In this document: in pieces, positions 11,041 through 23,363 of the stretch
How the letters are laid out: each line of letters opens with the position of its first letter
How positions within the stretch are numbered: position 1 is the first letter of the stretch
Origin: Apostichopus parvimensis
Lineage: Eukaryota > Echinodermata > Holothuroidea > Aspidochirotida > Stichopodidae
Direction of reading: 5' to 3'
Assembly: GCA_000934455.1 (NCBI GenBank)
Contig: KN882570.1
Location: 111,319 to 175,318 of the forward strand
DNA: 64,000 nucleotides
Notes under the pieces: model-generated
Told to the model about the DNA's origin: nothing
The model's input: the letters and a program-made list of their open reading frames with translations, nothing else
Databases searched by the model: none
Position numbers and translations under genes: made by a program

Positions 11041-11358
11041 TTGAGATACCCTACGATAAATACTTGTATATTAATTCTACAAATAAAGTATGTACAGTTA
11101 AGCGGGGGGGGGGGGGGTGTTTTTGTAACAAGTAAGTAGCACGGGGTGCCTGTATACTGTGCACTTTTAAGCTAAATTGCTTCAACATTCATTGAAAATA
11201 TCCAGATTATGATGCCTGCACCAGACAAACCTCAATCTATATAGCCCCTGGCATAATCGTCACGGTTCGAAATACGTGGTAGTTCAGTAGGCTGTAGCGG
11301 AGTGTAGCCCTAGACAACCAAATAAACGTTGGACTACCAGAACTGTCAGAACACTGAG

Positions 11359-11912
11359 NNNNNNNNNNNNNNNNNNNNNNNNNNNNNNNNNNNNNNNNNN
11401 NNNNNNNNNNNNNNNNNNNNNNNNNNNNNNNNNNNNNNNNNNNNNNNNNNNNNNNNNNNNNNNNNNNNNNNNNNNNNNNNNNNNNNNNNNNNNNNNNNNN
11501 NNNNNNNNNNNNNNNNNNNNNNNNNNNNNNNNNNNNNNNNNNNNNNNNNNNNNNNNNNNNNNNNNNNNNNNNNNNNNNNNNNNNNNNNNNNNNNNNNNNN
11601 NNNNNNNNNNNNNNNNNNNNNNNNNNNNNNNNNNNNNNNNNNNNNNNNNNNNNNNNNNNNNNNNNNNNNNNNNNNNNNNNNNNNNNNNNNNNNNNNNNNN
11701 NNNNNNNNNNNNNNNNNNNNNNNNNNNNNNNNNNNNNNNNNNNNNNNNNNNNNNNNNNNNNNNNNNNNNNNNNNNNNNNNNNNNNNNNNNNNNNNNNNNN
11801 NNNNNNNNNNNNNNNNNNNNNNNNNNNNNNNNNNNNNNNNNNNNNNNNNNNNNNNNNNNNNNNNNNNNNNNNNNNNNNNNNNNNNNNNNNNNNNNNNNNN
11901 NNNNNNNNNNNN
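11359..11912. other. Assembly gap (554 N)
   Basis: Run of N inside the TA element. ORFs reported across it are artefacts. Confidence 1.
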
Positions 11913-12131
11913 AGAGATGCTGTTGAGAAATTGGTGGATTTGTAGAGCCGTCAGAGATCCTATCCACACTATGTAATGCATATTGTTCCACTGAAAGGCA
12001 TTTTTTTTAACTGATATATCATCATATATTACAACAAATGTGTTAAGCTTATAACACGGGCATAATCAGTGCCTCCATCAGTGTTAAGTCTGTGAATCTT
12101 TCCCCAAGGTTCTTATTTTTCCTCGTTACAG

Positions 12132-13544
12132 ATGATGAAGTATGCAACATTGCACTGCGGTGCATTCCATGCATTCTACCTGTTGGGTCACAGAAGGTGA
12201 AGGGCAAAGGAAAACGGGCTGCCATAACTTCATTTGTGGATTTGCAAAAGGTGAGCTGAAAGCTAAATTTCAAGTAGAAAAATTCCTTTTATTAGACCAT
12301 CGTCGGTTACAGGTTCATGTAGGAAAATTGACAGACGATACAATGATGGGTGAAATAGGCATAGAGCTTGCCTTCTCTTCTCGAGCAGTGTACATCGATT
12401 GATGAGACAAGACATTCATCAATTACAATCCCACCCTGCTCCTAGAACCACCATTTTATGTTCCCATCTGAAAGACATGAACGATGCATTCAGCCACTTT
12501 CCCAAGGGGAATGGTGGAAGGGGACTATCAAATCATCGGTCACTAATGCTCTGCAGCTGTGCCAATCAAATGCCCGAAGAACCTCACCAGCCCCAGAAAT
12601 TGTGAAAACATTACCCACTAGCAAGTTCTCACACAGACCACTGCACCAGGTTGCATTGTACAAACCCTAAACCAAATTTATTACAGGTAGAGTTGTAACA
12701 ATGATTTCTTCATTCCAGTATACACATGATATATGAATACATATATGTATATAATTGTGAATGCAGAATATGTTGAGTGTGCAGTGGAAGAGTGTACAAT
12801 CTAATTCACACCGATCGGATAGGACATTGTGGTATTCCAGGCAGTATGGTGGGATAGTATAATTGTCTTGTTAACTTTTGAACACTGCGTTCATCCATAA
12901 TCAATTATCCAGGGTTGCTCGATGAGCCTCAATATAACTTACAGAGGCCCGACAATTCTTAATATCTGAACTAGTAAAAAAAAACTTGTTTTCAGTACAA
13001 TGCATAAAGGTACCTGGCACCTCTATAACCCTTTATGAAATTGTGGCACTATTCATCGCTGAAGTTGTGAAATGCTAAATATTGCACATCCTTAATCAAA
13101 ACAAAGATTGCTTCTATCAATACCCCACCTTCTGGGGAGTACTACAATATATGATCCTTTCTATAGGAAAGGCAGCATTTGAATAAATCTAAGAAGTTTG
13201 CTTCCATAACCTTTTCTTTTTTATTTCAGATTAAAACCAATATTCAACACTACCTTGAAGGGGTGAAACAAAAGCAACCATTCGTTCTAGCTATTGGAAG
13301 CAGCAGGGTCAGCCCGGAACAAACGTACATAATCATAGAGAGAGAAGCCATTCCACAGGAGTCGCTGCTCAATGCCATTGATTTATGTTTTAAGTGTTTT
13401 CATGTTTTTGATATGGATTATCAGTGGCAATCATACAACACCGGGCAGTTCCTCCAGACTGTTTTATACGACATTGATGTACCTGGGAAAATGTCATCTT
13501 CAGTTGTGTCATTAAAGACATATTTGAAAATCAAAAGGAAGTAG
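12132..13544 (+). CDS. Unassigned protein carried by the TA element (3' two exons)
   Basis: Exon one (12132-12250) follows an acceptor CGTTACAG, encodes DEVCNIALRCIPCILPVG and KGKGKRAAITSFVDLQK, and ends at the donor AAG|GTGAGC in phase 0. Exon two (13230-13544) follows TTTTTTATTTCAG, also phase 0. It encodes IKTNIQHYLEG, KQPFVLAIGSS, TYIIIEREAIPQ, NAIDLCFKCFHVFDMDYQW and GQFLQTVLYDIDV, then stops at TAG. The pattern (pFvLaiG, yiiiE, AiDlcFK.f.Vfd..Y, FLQ..ly.I) is one I know only from uncharacterised multi-copy proteins of fish and invertebrates. Upstream exons probably lie in the gap or were not recognised. There are no frameshifts or stops in the two exons, in contrast to most genes here. 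Confidence 0.6.
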
Positions 13545-14889
13545 GGCTGAAAATTTTCACACCTGGGTTCCATATATATGCTTCAACAAGAACTTTCAAC
13601 AAAGTTGAAACAATAGTCGCACAGTGCAACACTAGAATTAACTTGGCAATCGATTGAACTGTCCATTACAATTCCTTTTTACATTACATTTAAAAGAATT
13701 TGAACACACTTTTGTTCAATGCCGAGCAACCTTTATTATCATCTGAAGTTGTGTGATTTTAGTTGAAAGCTCAACTGTTAGTTGAATCACGTTTATGGGA
13801 CCAAGGTATACTTGCCTCATATACAAAGCAAAGATATGCTTGTATTCTAAGAAGAATTGGCAAAACGTTTTCAGCCTGTATGATCATATTTGTTTTCACC
13901 TCATAAATTCCAGTTACAAAGTTGCAGCTCACAAATATTTTGCTGTCATGAAATTTTAGAAGGAAATTAGATGGATTGTCCCAGTTCCAGTTATCTGCTC
14001 TAAATATTTCTGGGACTATTTTCAATTGAACGGCTCTTGGAATGCAGAAATCTGTGTATCCATTCTACACATATTTACATATACAATATTTACCTGTGCT
14101 GGGTTATGTACAACAGCATATAAATATTACACATAATATTTGGACTCATTACTTATAGGCTTGCCGCCGTTTAAATTAATGAAATCCATGGATAAGTGTT
14201 AAATGGGGGGGGGGGAATCTTTCTTTACGAGGCCTAATTTAGTGAACATTTTCAATCCTGACCATCCATCTTTTAAAAATTTGGCAACCATGTTCTGATT
14301 GTCATTTTCTTCTTTTGTTATTACATCGTTAGTAAGACAAATACCTCCCCATGCAAGCTAGTCTATGCTTTATTTAAAAAGTGTTTGATCATTCATTCAG
14401 CAAATTGTATTTTATCCATACAAGTCTAATAAAATGTTGAAATTGTTTATGTAAAAATTACACTGGGGTAAAAAAATAAATAAATCATTGGTAATGCTAC
14501 AAACAATTCCTTCCTTTAGATCTTGTACTATGGTAACAGGTTAATGAAACATTCAGTTTTGTTGCAATTTTACATTAGTTTTTAGCAGTTTTTCAGCAGT
14601 TCACTGTCTTTGAAGAAGTTATATCAATAAATTGCACTGTCAAATGAAGCCTTTTGTATTTATGTATTTTTTCCTATAACAGTCAAGCTGACCCAAATGT
14701 GGTTGATTTTCCATCATAACCCTTGCCTGGGTCAATATTTACCAATATTTCTGGGTCAAATTTTCAACCCAAAAATTGGGTCACTTATTCTGACCTTATT
14801 TTCTGGGTCAGTTTGACCCAAATGTGTTAGGTTCCCTAAAAAAGTTACCCAATTTGGGTCAATTTTAACCCAAGTGTTTTTAGAGTGTA

Positions 14890-14974
14890 TGCATTTTACA
14901 CTTTGGTGTATGACACACCATATAACCAGCTTTTTACCTACCCACTAAAAAAGGAGTGGGATGATGGTTAGCTC
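14890..14974 (+). pseudogene. Last coding piece of the RNase H-like gene, separated by the TA element
   Basis: If the element 9844-14887 and one TA copy are removed, the codon at the junction is TAT. The frame then continues as AFYTLVYDTPYNQLFTYPL and KKEWDDG to a TAG stop at about 14972-14974. The joined end resembles the Tudor/chromo-like tail common in this family: a kRI.H core, a GKV strand, a Y.xYD strand and an L..D strand. The reading frame is exact on both sides. Confidence 0.7.
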
Positions 14975-17018
14975 TCCTTACTGTAGAATTGAAGCCAATA
15001 ACTAAAAAAAAAGCTCCAATGTTGTGAGGCATAACTGTATTGGCTTTAATTATGTCAAATCAAAAAACTAGACATGAATTTTTGGCTTTGATTTGGACTT
15101 ATGAAGTTTAGGAATATGTAAATAGGTAGTCCATGTTCTGCTTCACATTTGCATATTTCTCAATATGCGCAGGAGCAAGGATTTGATTACAAATTGCATA
15201 TGCAAGTATTTACACTCATGAAACTTTGCAGAAAATAACTGAAGATAGCATTTTGTCAAAAGGGAAAAAAATGCATATAGTGTTGACGCATAAAAATGCC
15301 TCGCGAATACCTAATTGGCAAGAACTTATCTATTTTGCATAACTGCATAATTAGTTACATCTCAGGCTTAAATGTTCTGCAGTATGTAGCTCTCCATAAG
15401 TGTACACTATGTGCAAAGATTTGTATGAAAACAGCAATCACAATTGGAATTATTCAGTTTACGCATATTAATTAGCCATACTTAGTTATGTTTGCATGGT
15501 TTTTAGATCTGCGGCTTGGAAAAATCGCTTAAAGGTGGTTTTCGGTATTTTTGTACGCCAAAATACATCATCTATGAGTTTTGGTTATAACTTAAAGTTG
15601 TTGTTTTTGCACTATTCTCCAAATAAAAAAATTCAAATGGATGAGTTTTCCTATGTTTTCCCTTCTTATTAACAAATGGCGAAGATACGAGGGGTTATAC
15701 TTCCATACAGTACCTGCCTTGCCTGCTCACGTGTTCGCGTTATAATATACAAGTCAGTAGCACGCTGGCTGCATGTATTACGACATCACTTACAGCAAAC
15801 AGCATGCACGGTATTCATATTTCCACAACCAACGTCCACATCACAAAGCGCACAGATCAGTGGAATGCCAAAAATTTTTATGCAAATGAGCAGTCGTTGA
15901 ATAACATTGCTTTGGAATGCGAAATGGCTAAAATATAGTAGGGCTTCAGCTATATTGTTAATTGTATTCAGTGCTTCTTCCTGCGGGATCGGCAAGCGAG
16001 ACTCAAAAAGCAATGCAGTATGTTCAGTTTAAATGAAATTTCAACAGACACCAGTAAAAAACAAATCTTCCCTTTTTCTTGACAACTAAGTGAGGCTAGT
16101 AGGGTGATATTTGTTTATGAAAAAAAATTACAACCAATACTTTGCTTTTCCATATGTTACCATATTTCCTTGACTTTCACAGTTATAGGATCGGGCCTCG
16201 AAAAGATTTTAAGGCTAATTTATTTAAGGAGTAAAACATGCAACTGTGATATTATCGAACATATTAATAGCATGAAAAGTCAAAATTACTACTTAGTTTT
16301 GCACTATCACAATTCAATGAACTATAAACTCTTATCATAATAACCGTTTTATATAAGATTTAACTTACAAAGGTCTACTATATATAAGAAGGGTATCTAT
16401 GGTATTTGTGTGAAACCCAAAACTAGCAAAAAGGACGAAGGTTGTTATGTTGTTAACACGATTGAGTTTACATTAGTTCGTGGAACTCATTTTACCTCCA
16501 TCTGTTTTTTAACAAGGCATTATCCTATTTGTACTTCGTATTCGATATTTAGTGATTTTTCTTATTGAAGTTTTTGAAAGAAGGGTACCCTCTGATATTA
16601 CTCTACGTCTATACTTTATACAAATCTACTGTGAAACATACGCATAATAAGCATGGAAGGAAAAGAGATTTATAAACTCTGGTGGACACCGTGAAGACTA
16701 GTAAGAATCATATTCGAAAGGGAAAATGTTTAGTTCTTAAAAATTGCAATGACACGCGAGAGTAATATTACTTAATAGACTATTTTGGGTACCGTTCTGT
16801 ACATAAACTTCCATATTATATATAAGAAGTTGCTTTTTAATTGAGCCTGAAGCATCAGTCGATCGAAGAAGTATCATTGCATGTTAAAAATGTTGTGTAT
16901 CGTTCAGTCATTGATAATTTTTTAAAGAGAGGAAATTCAACATGATCTGTATCTATAAAAATCGAAATGTCTTCAGTCGTTATAAGCTGTCAAGAGGTGT
17001 TACGGCAAACTCAGTTTG
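14975..17018. other. AT-rich intergenic stretch, no supported gene
   Basis: No ORF above about 80 residues, no domain and no tandem repeat were seen. It separates the RNase H-like gene from the AACGT-rich repeat. Confidence 0.55.
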
Positions 17019-17269
17019 TACGTGGAGGGGAGGGGTTGGTTATAAGTTACGTAACCATTACGATATATCACAACGTAACTAAAACGTAAATGACTAACGT
17101 CGAAAAGTCTCCTTGTATGGACGTTGCAACAACGTAGTAAAAATGTTATATAAACGTTAATGTGACGTTATTATAACGTAACAGCTGAACGTTACCAAAT
17201 TACTTAAAGAAAACGTTAATACAATGTTAGTTTTTGGAGAATATAACGTAAATATATTTGTTAGCTGGG
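17019..17269 (+). repeat. AACGT-rich repeat copy A (partial), ending TGTTAGCTGGGG
   Basis: Dense AACGTAA/TTACGTT words. The copy matches 56135-56478 closely (both start near TCAGTNTGTACGTG and share GGGGTTGGTTA and ATATCACAACGTAACT) and ends at TTTGTTAGCTGGGG. It looks like one end of a DNA transposon with long AACGT-rich subterminal repeats. Confidence 0.7.
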
Positions 17270-18690
17270 GAGGTTCGACAAGTCGGACATGGTTTATGTG
17301 GCGTTACACCTACTGAAATTGTCTTCCTATCAATCCAAGCTACCATTACAAAACTAACAGAATGCGTATACTCCTGAAAACTTGTTCAGGAAGATGTCTC
17401 CAGACAGCAAGGTTGCCAAGCATTATGGATGCGGTGCCACTAAGACTGCAGCTATAGTAGTTCGGTACGTTCGGTACGGTAGTTCGGACACTGGAACTGA
17501 GAGCTGGTTTGGGAGGATTGATGACGTCAACCATAGGGAAGTTGGTACCAGATTTTGGCACATGTGTATGGTCTCCGACTCTAGTGCAAGTGGCATTTTT
17601 AAAGAAATAGAAGGTGCCTTTTCCCAATACAATGTACCGTGGGAAAATGTTGTTGGGCTGAGTTTGGATAATGCGTCTGTGAACATGGGAAGACACAAAG
17701 AGCCGTATACCAACTTTGAAAAGAAAAACCCGTCAGTCTACACTGCCGAATGTCCCTGCCACATCATCCATAATACTGCAGGTTTTGAAGCAAAGCAATT
17801 TGTCAAGACCTCAGGGTATGATGTTGACGATTTGTTGGTAGATATTTATCACTACTTCGACAAAAGCACACAACGTCAAGCGTCATTGAAGAACTTCTGT
17901 AGTTTCTGTGACCAGGATTACCGAAAAATTGTTAACTTTTGTGGAACAAGATGGCTTAGTAGAGACGTGTGCATCAACCTTCAGAGTTATTTCGCCAGCC
18001 AGCCTGAAGTACGGAGTGATGCCAGACTGCTGCGGCTTCAGAAAGCGTTTGGTGGCCCAACATCAGAAATATTCTTGTTGTTCCTGCAGTCAGTGTTAGC
18101 GCTCCTCACCAATGTGAACAAGTCATTGCAGAGCGAGGAACCAAAGTTCTTCGTCATGATTAAGGAGATGACAATCTTCCTCCATTTGCTGTTCGGGAGG
18201 TTTATGCAAGTTGGTGGGTAAATTAAAGACGAGCCAGTCGAGACGGTTGACCCCAATGACGCGCCGCTATCCAACGATGACATCATGGTGAGGTTCACTA
18301 CAAAGATAGCCATGCGGAAGAACGACCTGTGAGTATGCGCTGTTTCACTTTCCACTGAAGGATGAGCTACTGAAGCACGCGCAGTTCCTTCAATTTGACA
18401 ACCGGCAGGCTGCCAAAATTGATAACCTCATGTATTTTGTTGAGCGAGTTTTCCTCTGTGAAGCAGCAACTTGTCCGTCTCCATGGCAAACCTAACTTCA
18501 TGGACGATCAGCTGACATCGTATAAATTTCTACCAGATGTCATCAACAAAGTTCATACCAACCGAGTAGATGTGCTACGGGGCGGTCTTAGCCAATTGAA
18601 GCAGGGTAGATGGTGTATCTCTATTTCAGCTGCTGTTTTCCATGACCAGCCTTCAAGGATACCCTGCCAACAAATGGCTTGAACAAAATG
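17270..18690 (+). pseudogene. hAT-like transposase, RNase H core, decayed at the 3' end
   Basis: The main frame (17382-18221, 279 residues) has the order of a hAT-like DDE/RNase H core: VVGLSLDNASVNMG (candidate Asp), YTAECPCHIIHNTAG (the C..H motif), LLVDIYHYFDKSTQRQ, then FCGTRWLSRD (the conserved RWLS). The expected N-terminal DNA-binding finger is missing, and the first catalytic region (near VVRYVRYGSSDTG) is degraded. After a stop at 18219-18221 the frame returns as EYALFHFPLKDELLKHAQ and later DDQLTSYKFLPDVIN, giving at least two further frame changes. The C-terminal hATC dimerisation end is not clear. It lies exactly between two AACGT-rich repeat ends facing inward, so its own termini were not found. 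Confidence 0.65.
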
Positions 18691-18693
18691 GAG

Positions 18694-19215
18694 ACCCAGC
18701 TAACACACAACGAAATAATAACGTTATTTTTTGGATTGTGGTTACGTTGGTGTCCGCCCAACGTAATGATAACGTAAATAAAACGTAGCCAACTTACGTA
18801 ATATCACAACGTTTTGAAAACGTTTCCAAAAAACCTTTCAATAACGTTAAATAAAGGTTACGTTTTTAAAAACGTTGTATTAACAGTTTCACGATTCGTT
18901 ATATTTAGGTTCATATTTTACGTCCACACAACGTAAAGTTTTACGTTGACATTACGTTGCAGTTTAGTTACCTCATGACGTAACAGACTTTACGTTGTAT
19001 AAACGTTAGCACATTTCGTTTTATTTACGTTTGAATATTACGTCCACACAACGCAAAGTTTTTATTTTGACATAACGTTGCAGTTAAGTTACCTCATGAC
19101 GTAACAGACTTTACGTTGTATAAACGAAAGCACAGTTCGTTATATTAACGTTTGAATATTACGTTAATACGACGTTGGTGAAATACGTAAATATTACGTT
19201 CTAACTTCGTCAAGA
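18694..19215 (+). repeat. AACGT-rich repeat copy B, beginning CCCAGCTAACA
   Basis: Starts ACCCAGCTAACACACAACG, the inverse of the end of copy A, and continues for about 500 bp of AACGT/ACGTT words. It includes an internal tandem duplication of about 120 bp: the block around CACACAACGTAAAG, TACCTCATGACGTAACAGACTTTACGTTG and the following bases occurs at 18915-19010 and again at 19045-19140. No gene. Confidence 0.7.
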
Positions 19216-22200
19216 AAATAACAAAAGAAGATAAGTGTTTTTTAATGTTTCCTGTTTACAGAAGCCAAGTTCAAAATGTTTCTGTGGTTGTAAAGTAAAC
19301 GCTTACTTTTAGCTTATCGTGTTGTACAGTTCCGTGCATATGCCTAAATCACAAAATTTTCCTTACATATCGTTTTTAGCTCCATGTATATACCAATTCG
19401 TCAACACTACATAGCCTGCTTTTGTGCAAGGCCCAATCGCTGCACTCAAAGGCGACTGCCTGCAGTAAGCACGCACATTATTGGTTCATAACTGTGGTTA
19501 TTAGGCTGAGCATGGGCAGTGCATAAACACGCATAAAGGCGCCAGTTCCGGAAACTACTAAAAATATTTCACACCTTATTCTGATCAAGCCTGCTTTGAC
19601 TGCTGATTGGTCAATACCTATCACGTGAATTCTTCAAAGACGCCGTGCTGAGCCGACGACAACAGGTTCAATACTGTTGATGGACGCTTACGTGCAAGAA
19701 AAAAATTATATAATGGGTGTTGAAAAACTTTAATCAAAATGTTCAAGGTAAGTTTCGTTGATAAATATACACACATCAGCAAGGTCTTAGATATGTGTGT
19801 AGTAAACGAAATTTTTTAGGTTATTTTACGCCTGTATTTAGTGTTCAGCGTAGCGTTAGTTAGGACTAGCCTACTCAATGATTGTGCGCCTAACGTTATG
19901 CTAATGTTATGTATGTATAAGCATACAGTAGTACTAGCATTTAGTAATGTATGTATGAATGATAATGAAGCTACACCGAATACCAACATTTGACTTAGTG
20001 ACTAAGCTAGCCTAGTTCATTGCAGCTCCACAAATCAATGTTTTACTATGCTTAGTTAAGTGACTTTATACATAGAGCTGAAATTTTTGTAGGAGCCTCA
20101 AACTGCCTAAATAAAGGTTATTTTCTCTTCTTAGAATGACAACATCATACCCAGGCATGATAGTGTAGTGTATTACTACTAGTAGGCCATATTGTTACCT
20201 GCCTTTGTTGCTGTATGAAACTGAGGACAGGTTGAAGAAATGTTTGTGATTTGGCAATGTTTTGCAAAGCAAAAATCTGTGATATTATATGAAGCTTTAT
20301 TGTCCAAAATATATTGATGTATGCTGCTGTTGTTTGTTTAATTCCCCACTGTTGTGTGGGCCTTAGGCTAGTTACAAAATAATTAGTGGCAGCAATGACT
20401 CTGTCGACTTAGTTCTCATTTTTGTGTGTTTTTTACATAAAAAATTTGGAAAAAACATCTTGTCAGTCTAGAGCAGGATAAGTGGAACGGAACTGCAGTC
20501 ATCAAATGTTACTGGTGGTCTGTCAGCACTGCCCTACATGTAGGTACACAGGGAAATTGTTTCTTTCTTATTTTTATAGCCGAAAAATACAACTGTTTGA
20601 AACTGTGCAGCCTTCACTTTAAACTTAATACAATTACCCAATATGTATTTACTTTCTTCTTTTCTACCAGAAACTGAAATAAATAGACAAAGCTTCATTC
20701 TCCTGAAGATAAAACTCTGGAGGTAATCAAACCAGTCGTCCCATTTGAAACTCAAGAAGTAGCTACAGCAAGGTATCCCTGTACATTGTTAAAGTACAAC
20801 TGCTTAAGGCAGATACGCACTAACAAGCACAGTAAAAATAATTAGCCAAACTCATGTCCAAATTGCCAACTTTGTGACTATTTTACTGGTCTTCGCGGGC
20901 AAAAATAAATTAGGTCGAAGGGACGAATTTTAGTGTATTTTGCCGTAGAATAAGTATTCCAGCCTATTTTTAGTTTCTTTTATCAAATGTAGAACATTTT
21001 TTATTATTGAATGTTAGTCATATACGAGAATGATTTAATTCCATGTCAAAGTAAGAGGTCAGGTATTCCTTAGTGATTTACTGAGTATTCACATTTGTTG
21101 CCAGTTACTATCTCACTATGAGGATTTAGACCTGTATTCAATTTTGTCCTGCAAATGATACTCAAAAGAGGACTGTTGTTGGTACAACATTCTAGTTTGC
21201 ACATGGCCTGCTCTGGTTTGTAGAGATTTATAGTACTACATTTCATTATTCATGAAAAGGTTTTTATTACAGTATGACCCTTTCATGATACATTTCATTT
21301 ATAACCCCCTCCCCTCCTGATTCATCTATAAAACCAAATTGCTGTGTAACTTTTGCTAGGAGAGACAATTTTGAATTTACGATATCACAAAGTGTCACAG
21401 TTGTTATAATATCTTACAGCCCAGGAACTGATGTTAAACTGCTAATGGCTTCATAATAGAGATGGTGAAGGAAAATGGAACGAAGGGCCAACGACACATG
21501 CAGCTGAAGATACATGTACATATTTTATTCAGGTGGAAATGGTAAACTTAGCTTGTCAATCAAACCATTTACTCTGTAGGGTTATGCATAGTGCAATGTC
21601 AGGCTCCTCTTTGATTCCTTGCCGAAGGTTCAAGGAATCTATGCGATGGTGATTGCGTGTGTGTGTGCGTATGTGACGCCCTATGTGAAGTCATATTTGG
21701 TACATAGATGCGCCATACTGAGTAGAAGAACAATTTTGATTTTGGCACCCAGCTCGTCCAATATTGTATCGCTATATTGCGTCCAAAAGGTACCATCGAC
21801 CGCGCAGTTTAGCGGACTAAAATACCTTCTAGACCTTCTGAGAGACATGACGTCATTGCAAGCTTGTCCAATCACAGAATGATCATGATGTTATTCACGA
21901 AAACCAATAGTTATAGCGTTGGTACTATTCGTATGTGAAAACTTTCGGGCCGGTTTTCGTTGTCGTAGCAGTAATAGTACCGTCAATGTTATTCTTTCCA
22001 GTTACATATATTACTACCTCTTGTTAAAATTTCTGAAACACCAACCTACAGAAACACAGATAAAAGAAGTTTGCTACTAAAGTAAGTGATTCAAACATGT
22101 TTTTTGAGTAAAATTGTCACAGAATCTGCATTTATTCTTTTGACAAAATACGTAGGCCTAACTTTTTTAATTGGTTCTCGCCAAGTTGTAGGCCTATATA

Positions 22201-22834
22201 CTAGGCAATGTATAGTAGTACTAGTATAACCTGGCTTCATTTATGATTTAGTACTAGTAGTTCTGGCATAGATAGGCCGAGTTAATTGAAAACACACATG
22301 TGGCTAAGTTATGGGACTGGGAAACGTTATCACCCATTGATTCAAACGGGAAACGTCTGTCAGTTGACCATGTTATGCAATTTAATTATGAGGAAGAAAG
22401 ACTACTTTCTGCTGAAAGTATAGGTTTCTGTAAGAAGTGTGTCTTTATAATGGTTTAACATACTTTTATTGCCACTGCTACAATAGTACAAATGGTGAAA
22501 CAATATTGGAACGTACGGAAAGGTACCTAACCTGTTATTGACATGTAAACAGGGCTATATGGGACCACAGTATATCTATTTTCTGTGAAAATTGTGCAGA
22601 TTGAAAAATCAACCTATACATATTCTAACATCGGAATCTTCTCACTAATGGAGTAATGACAAACAACTTTTGCAGTATTAAGAAGCCTTTTATAGACTAT
22701 ACCTTAATTCTAGTTCTGCTCAGATTCTTATTTTGCAAATAAAAATTACTTTTCTACTATGTGTGAAGAAATACTTATTGTAGATTTACAGTGCTAAGTA
22801 CTTGTAATTATCATCATGTCTTTAACAAATTTTA
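19216..22834. other. Non-coding stretch upstream of the KDZ gene; possible promoter and leader exon near 19600-19750
   Basis: GATTGGTCAAT (inverted CCAAT box) and CACGTG (E-box) lie at about 19600-19630. A short leader follows and ends in a strong donor AAG|GTAAGT at about 19748. This could be the promoter and first non-coding exon of the KDZ gene, whose first recognised coding exon is 3 kb downstream in the same orientation. A dispersed repeat related to the tandem array at 52-53 kb lies at 21590-21790. No other coding signal was seen. Confidence 0.35.
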
Positions 22835-23363
22835 GGCAATGGCATCAATGGGCCCACCCGTTGGAAAAAAAAGCGAAACTGGGCAAGCCTCCGAAACGAC
22901 GTGCTGTTTCAGTAAGTCTGACGAAGAAAGGGCGGCTGACCTCAAAAACCGTTTGCTTACGTCAGCGAAGAAGAAAACGAAAGGCAACTTTCAAAGATTT
23001 GTTCAGCAGAATTATTTGGGATGAAGATCTGCAGCTGCAACAACAACTGGAATCTGCAGATGGAAATTGTGGTGAATTAACCCAGTCAGCATCTCTTGCC
23101 AGGCCCCAAACTACACAGTCTTCATCCAAGTCTTACAAGGAGAAAGTGAAAGCAAGTGAAAAGCTTGGACTAATATCCGTGGAGAGCTGATGAAGGCATA
23201 TGTGGGGTCTTTTATGCCACCAGATAAGGGTCAGTGCTGTGTTACTGGCTGCTTTGCTGATGTATCATACAAGTGTGACGACTGCCATCACCATGCATAC
23301 TTCTGTGGGCCACATCTCGTTCAGACACATCAACGAAAATTGCATGTGCCGTGTTCATATGAG
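22835..23363 (+). CDS. KDZ gene exon with basic N-terminus and cysteine-cluster finger
   Basis: The exon follows AAATTTTAG. The basic, lysine-rich start is followed by WTNIRGELMKAYVGS and then a Cys/His cluster, CCVTGC ... YKCDDCHHHAYFC ... H ... H, which matches the CxC-type zinc-binding modules fused to KDZ transposases. It ends at the donor GAG|GTAAAA. Two overlapping frames are open, and the best reading changes frame near 23020 and near 23165 (in the AAAAG run before CTTGG). Confidence 0.7.

Larger units (their letters stand above)
9844..14887 (+). mobile_element. 5-kb TA-flanked DNA element with GGGTCA/TGACCC subterminal repeats
   Basis: The left end reads CACTCTTAAAACACCTGGGT. The right end, read inward on the minus strand, is CACTCTAAAAACACTTGGGT, matching at 18 of 20 bases. 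TA flanks both sides (9842-9843 and 14888-14889), the duplication expected of TA-target DNA transposons. Repeats of GGGTCA/TGACCC and ACCCAA/TTGGGT fill 9850-9935 and 14680-14880. The interior carries a TAGGCCTA-rich stretch (10120-10815), a 17-bp tandem repeat (10979-11040), an assembly gap (11359-11912) and a two-exon gene (12132-13544). The insertion split an open reading frame, which confirms the boundaries independently. No DDE transposase is visible outside the gap, so autonomy and superfamily are unknown. Confidence 0.8.

Noticed and set aside
11284-11991. ORFs of 211-235 residues on both strands
   Set aside because: They run across a gap of N and contain almost no real sequence. The same applies to ORFs over 23728-23902, 35866-35915 and 48300-48609.
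15676-16340. Short ORFs at 15676-15900 and 16104-16340
   Set aside because: Under 80 residues, no domain, no splice partners, ordinary for AT-rich DNA.
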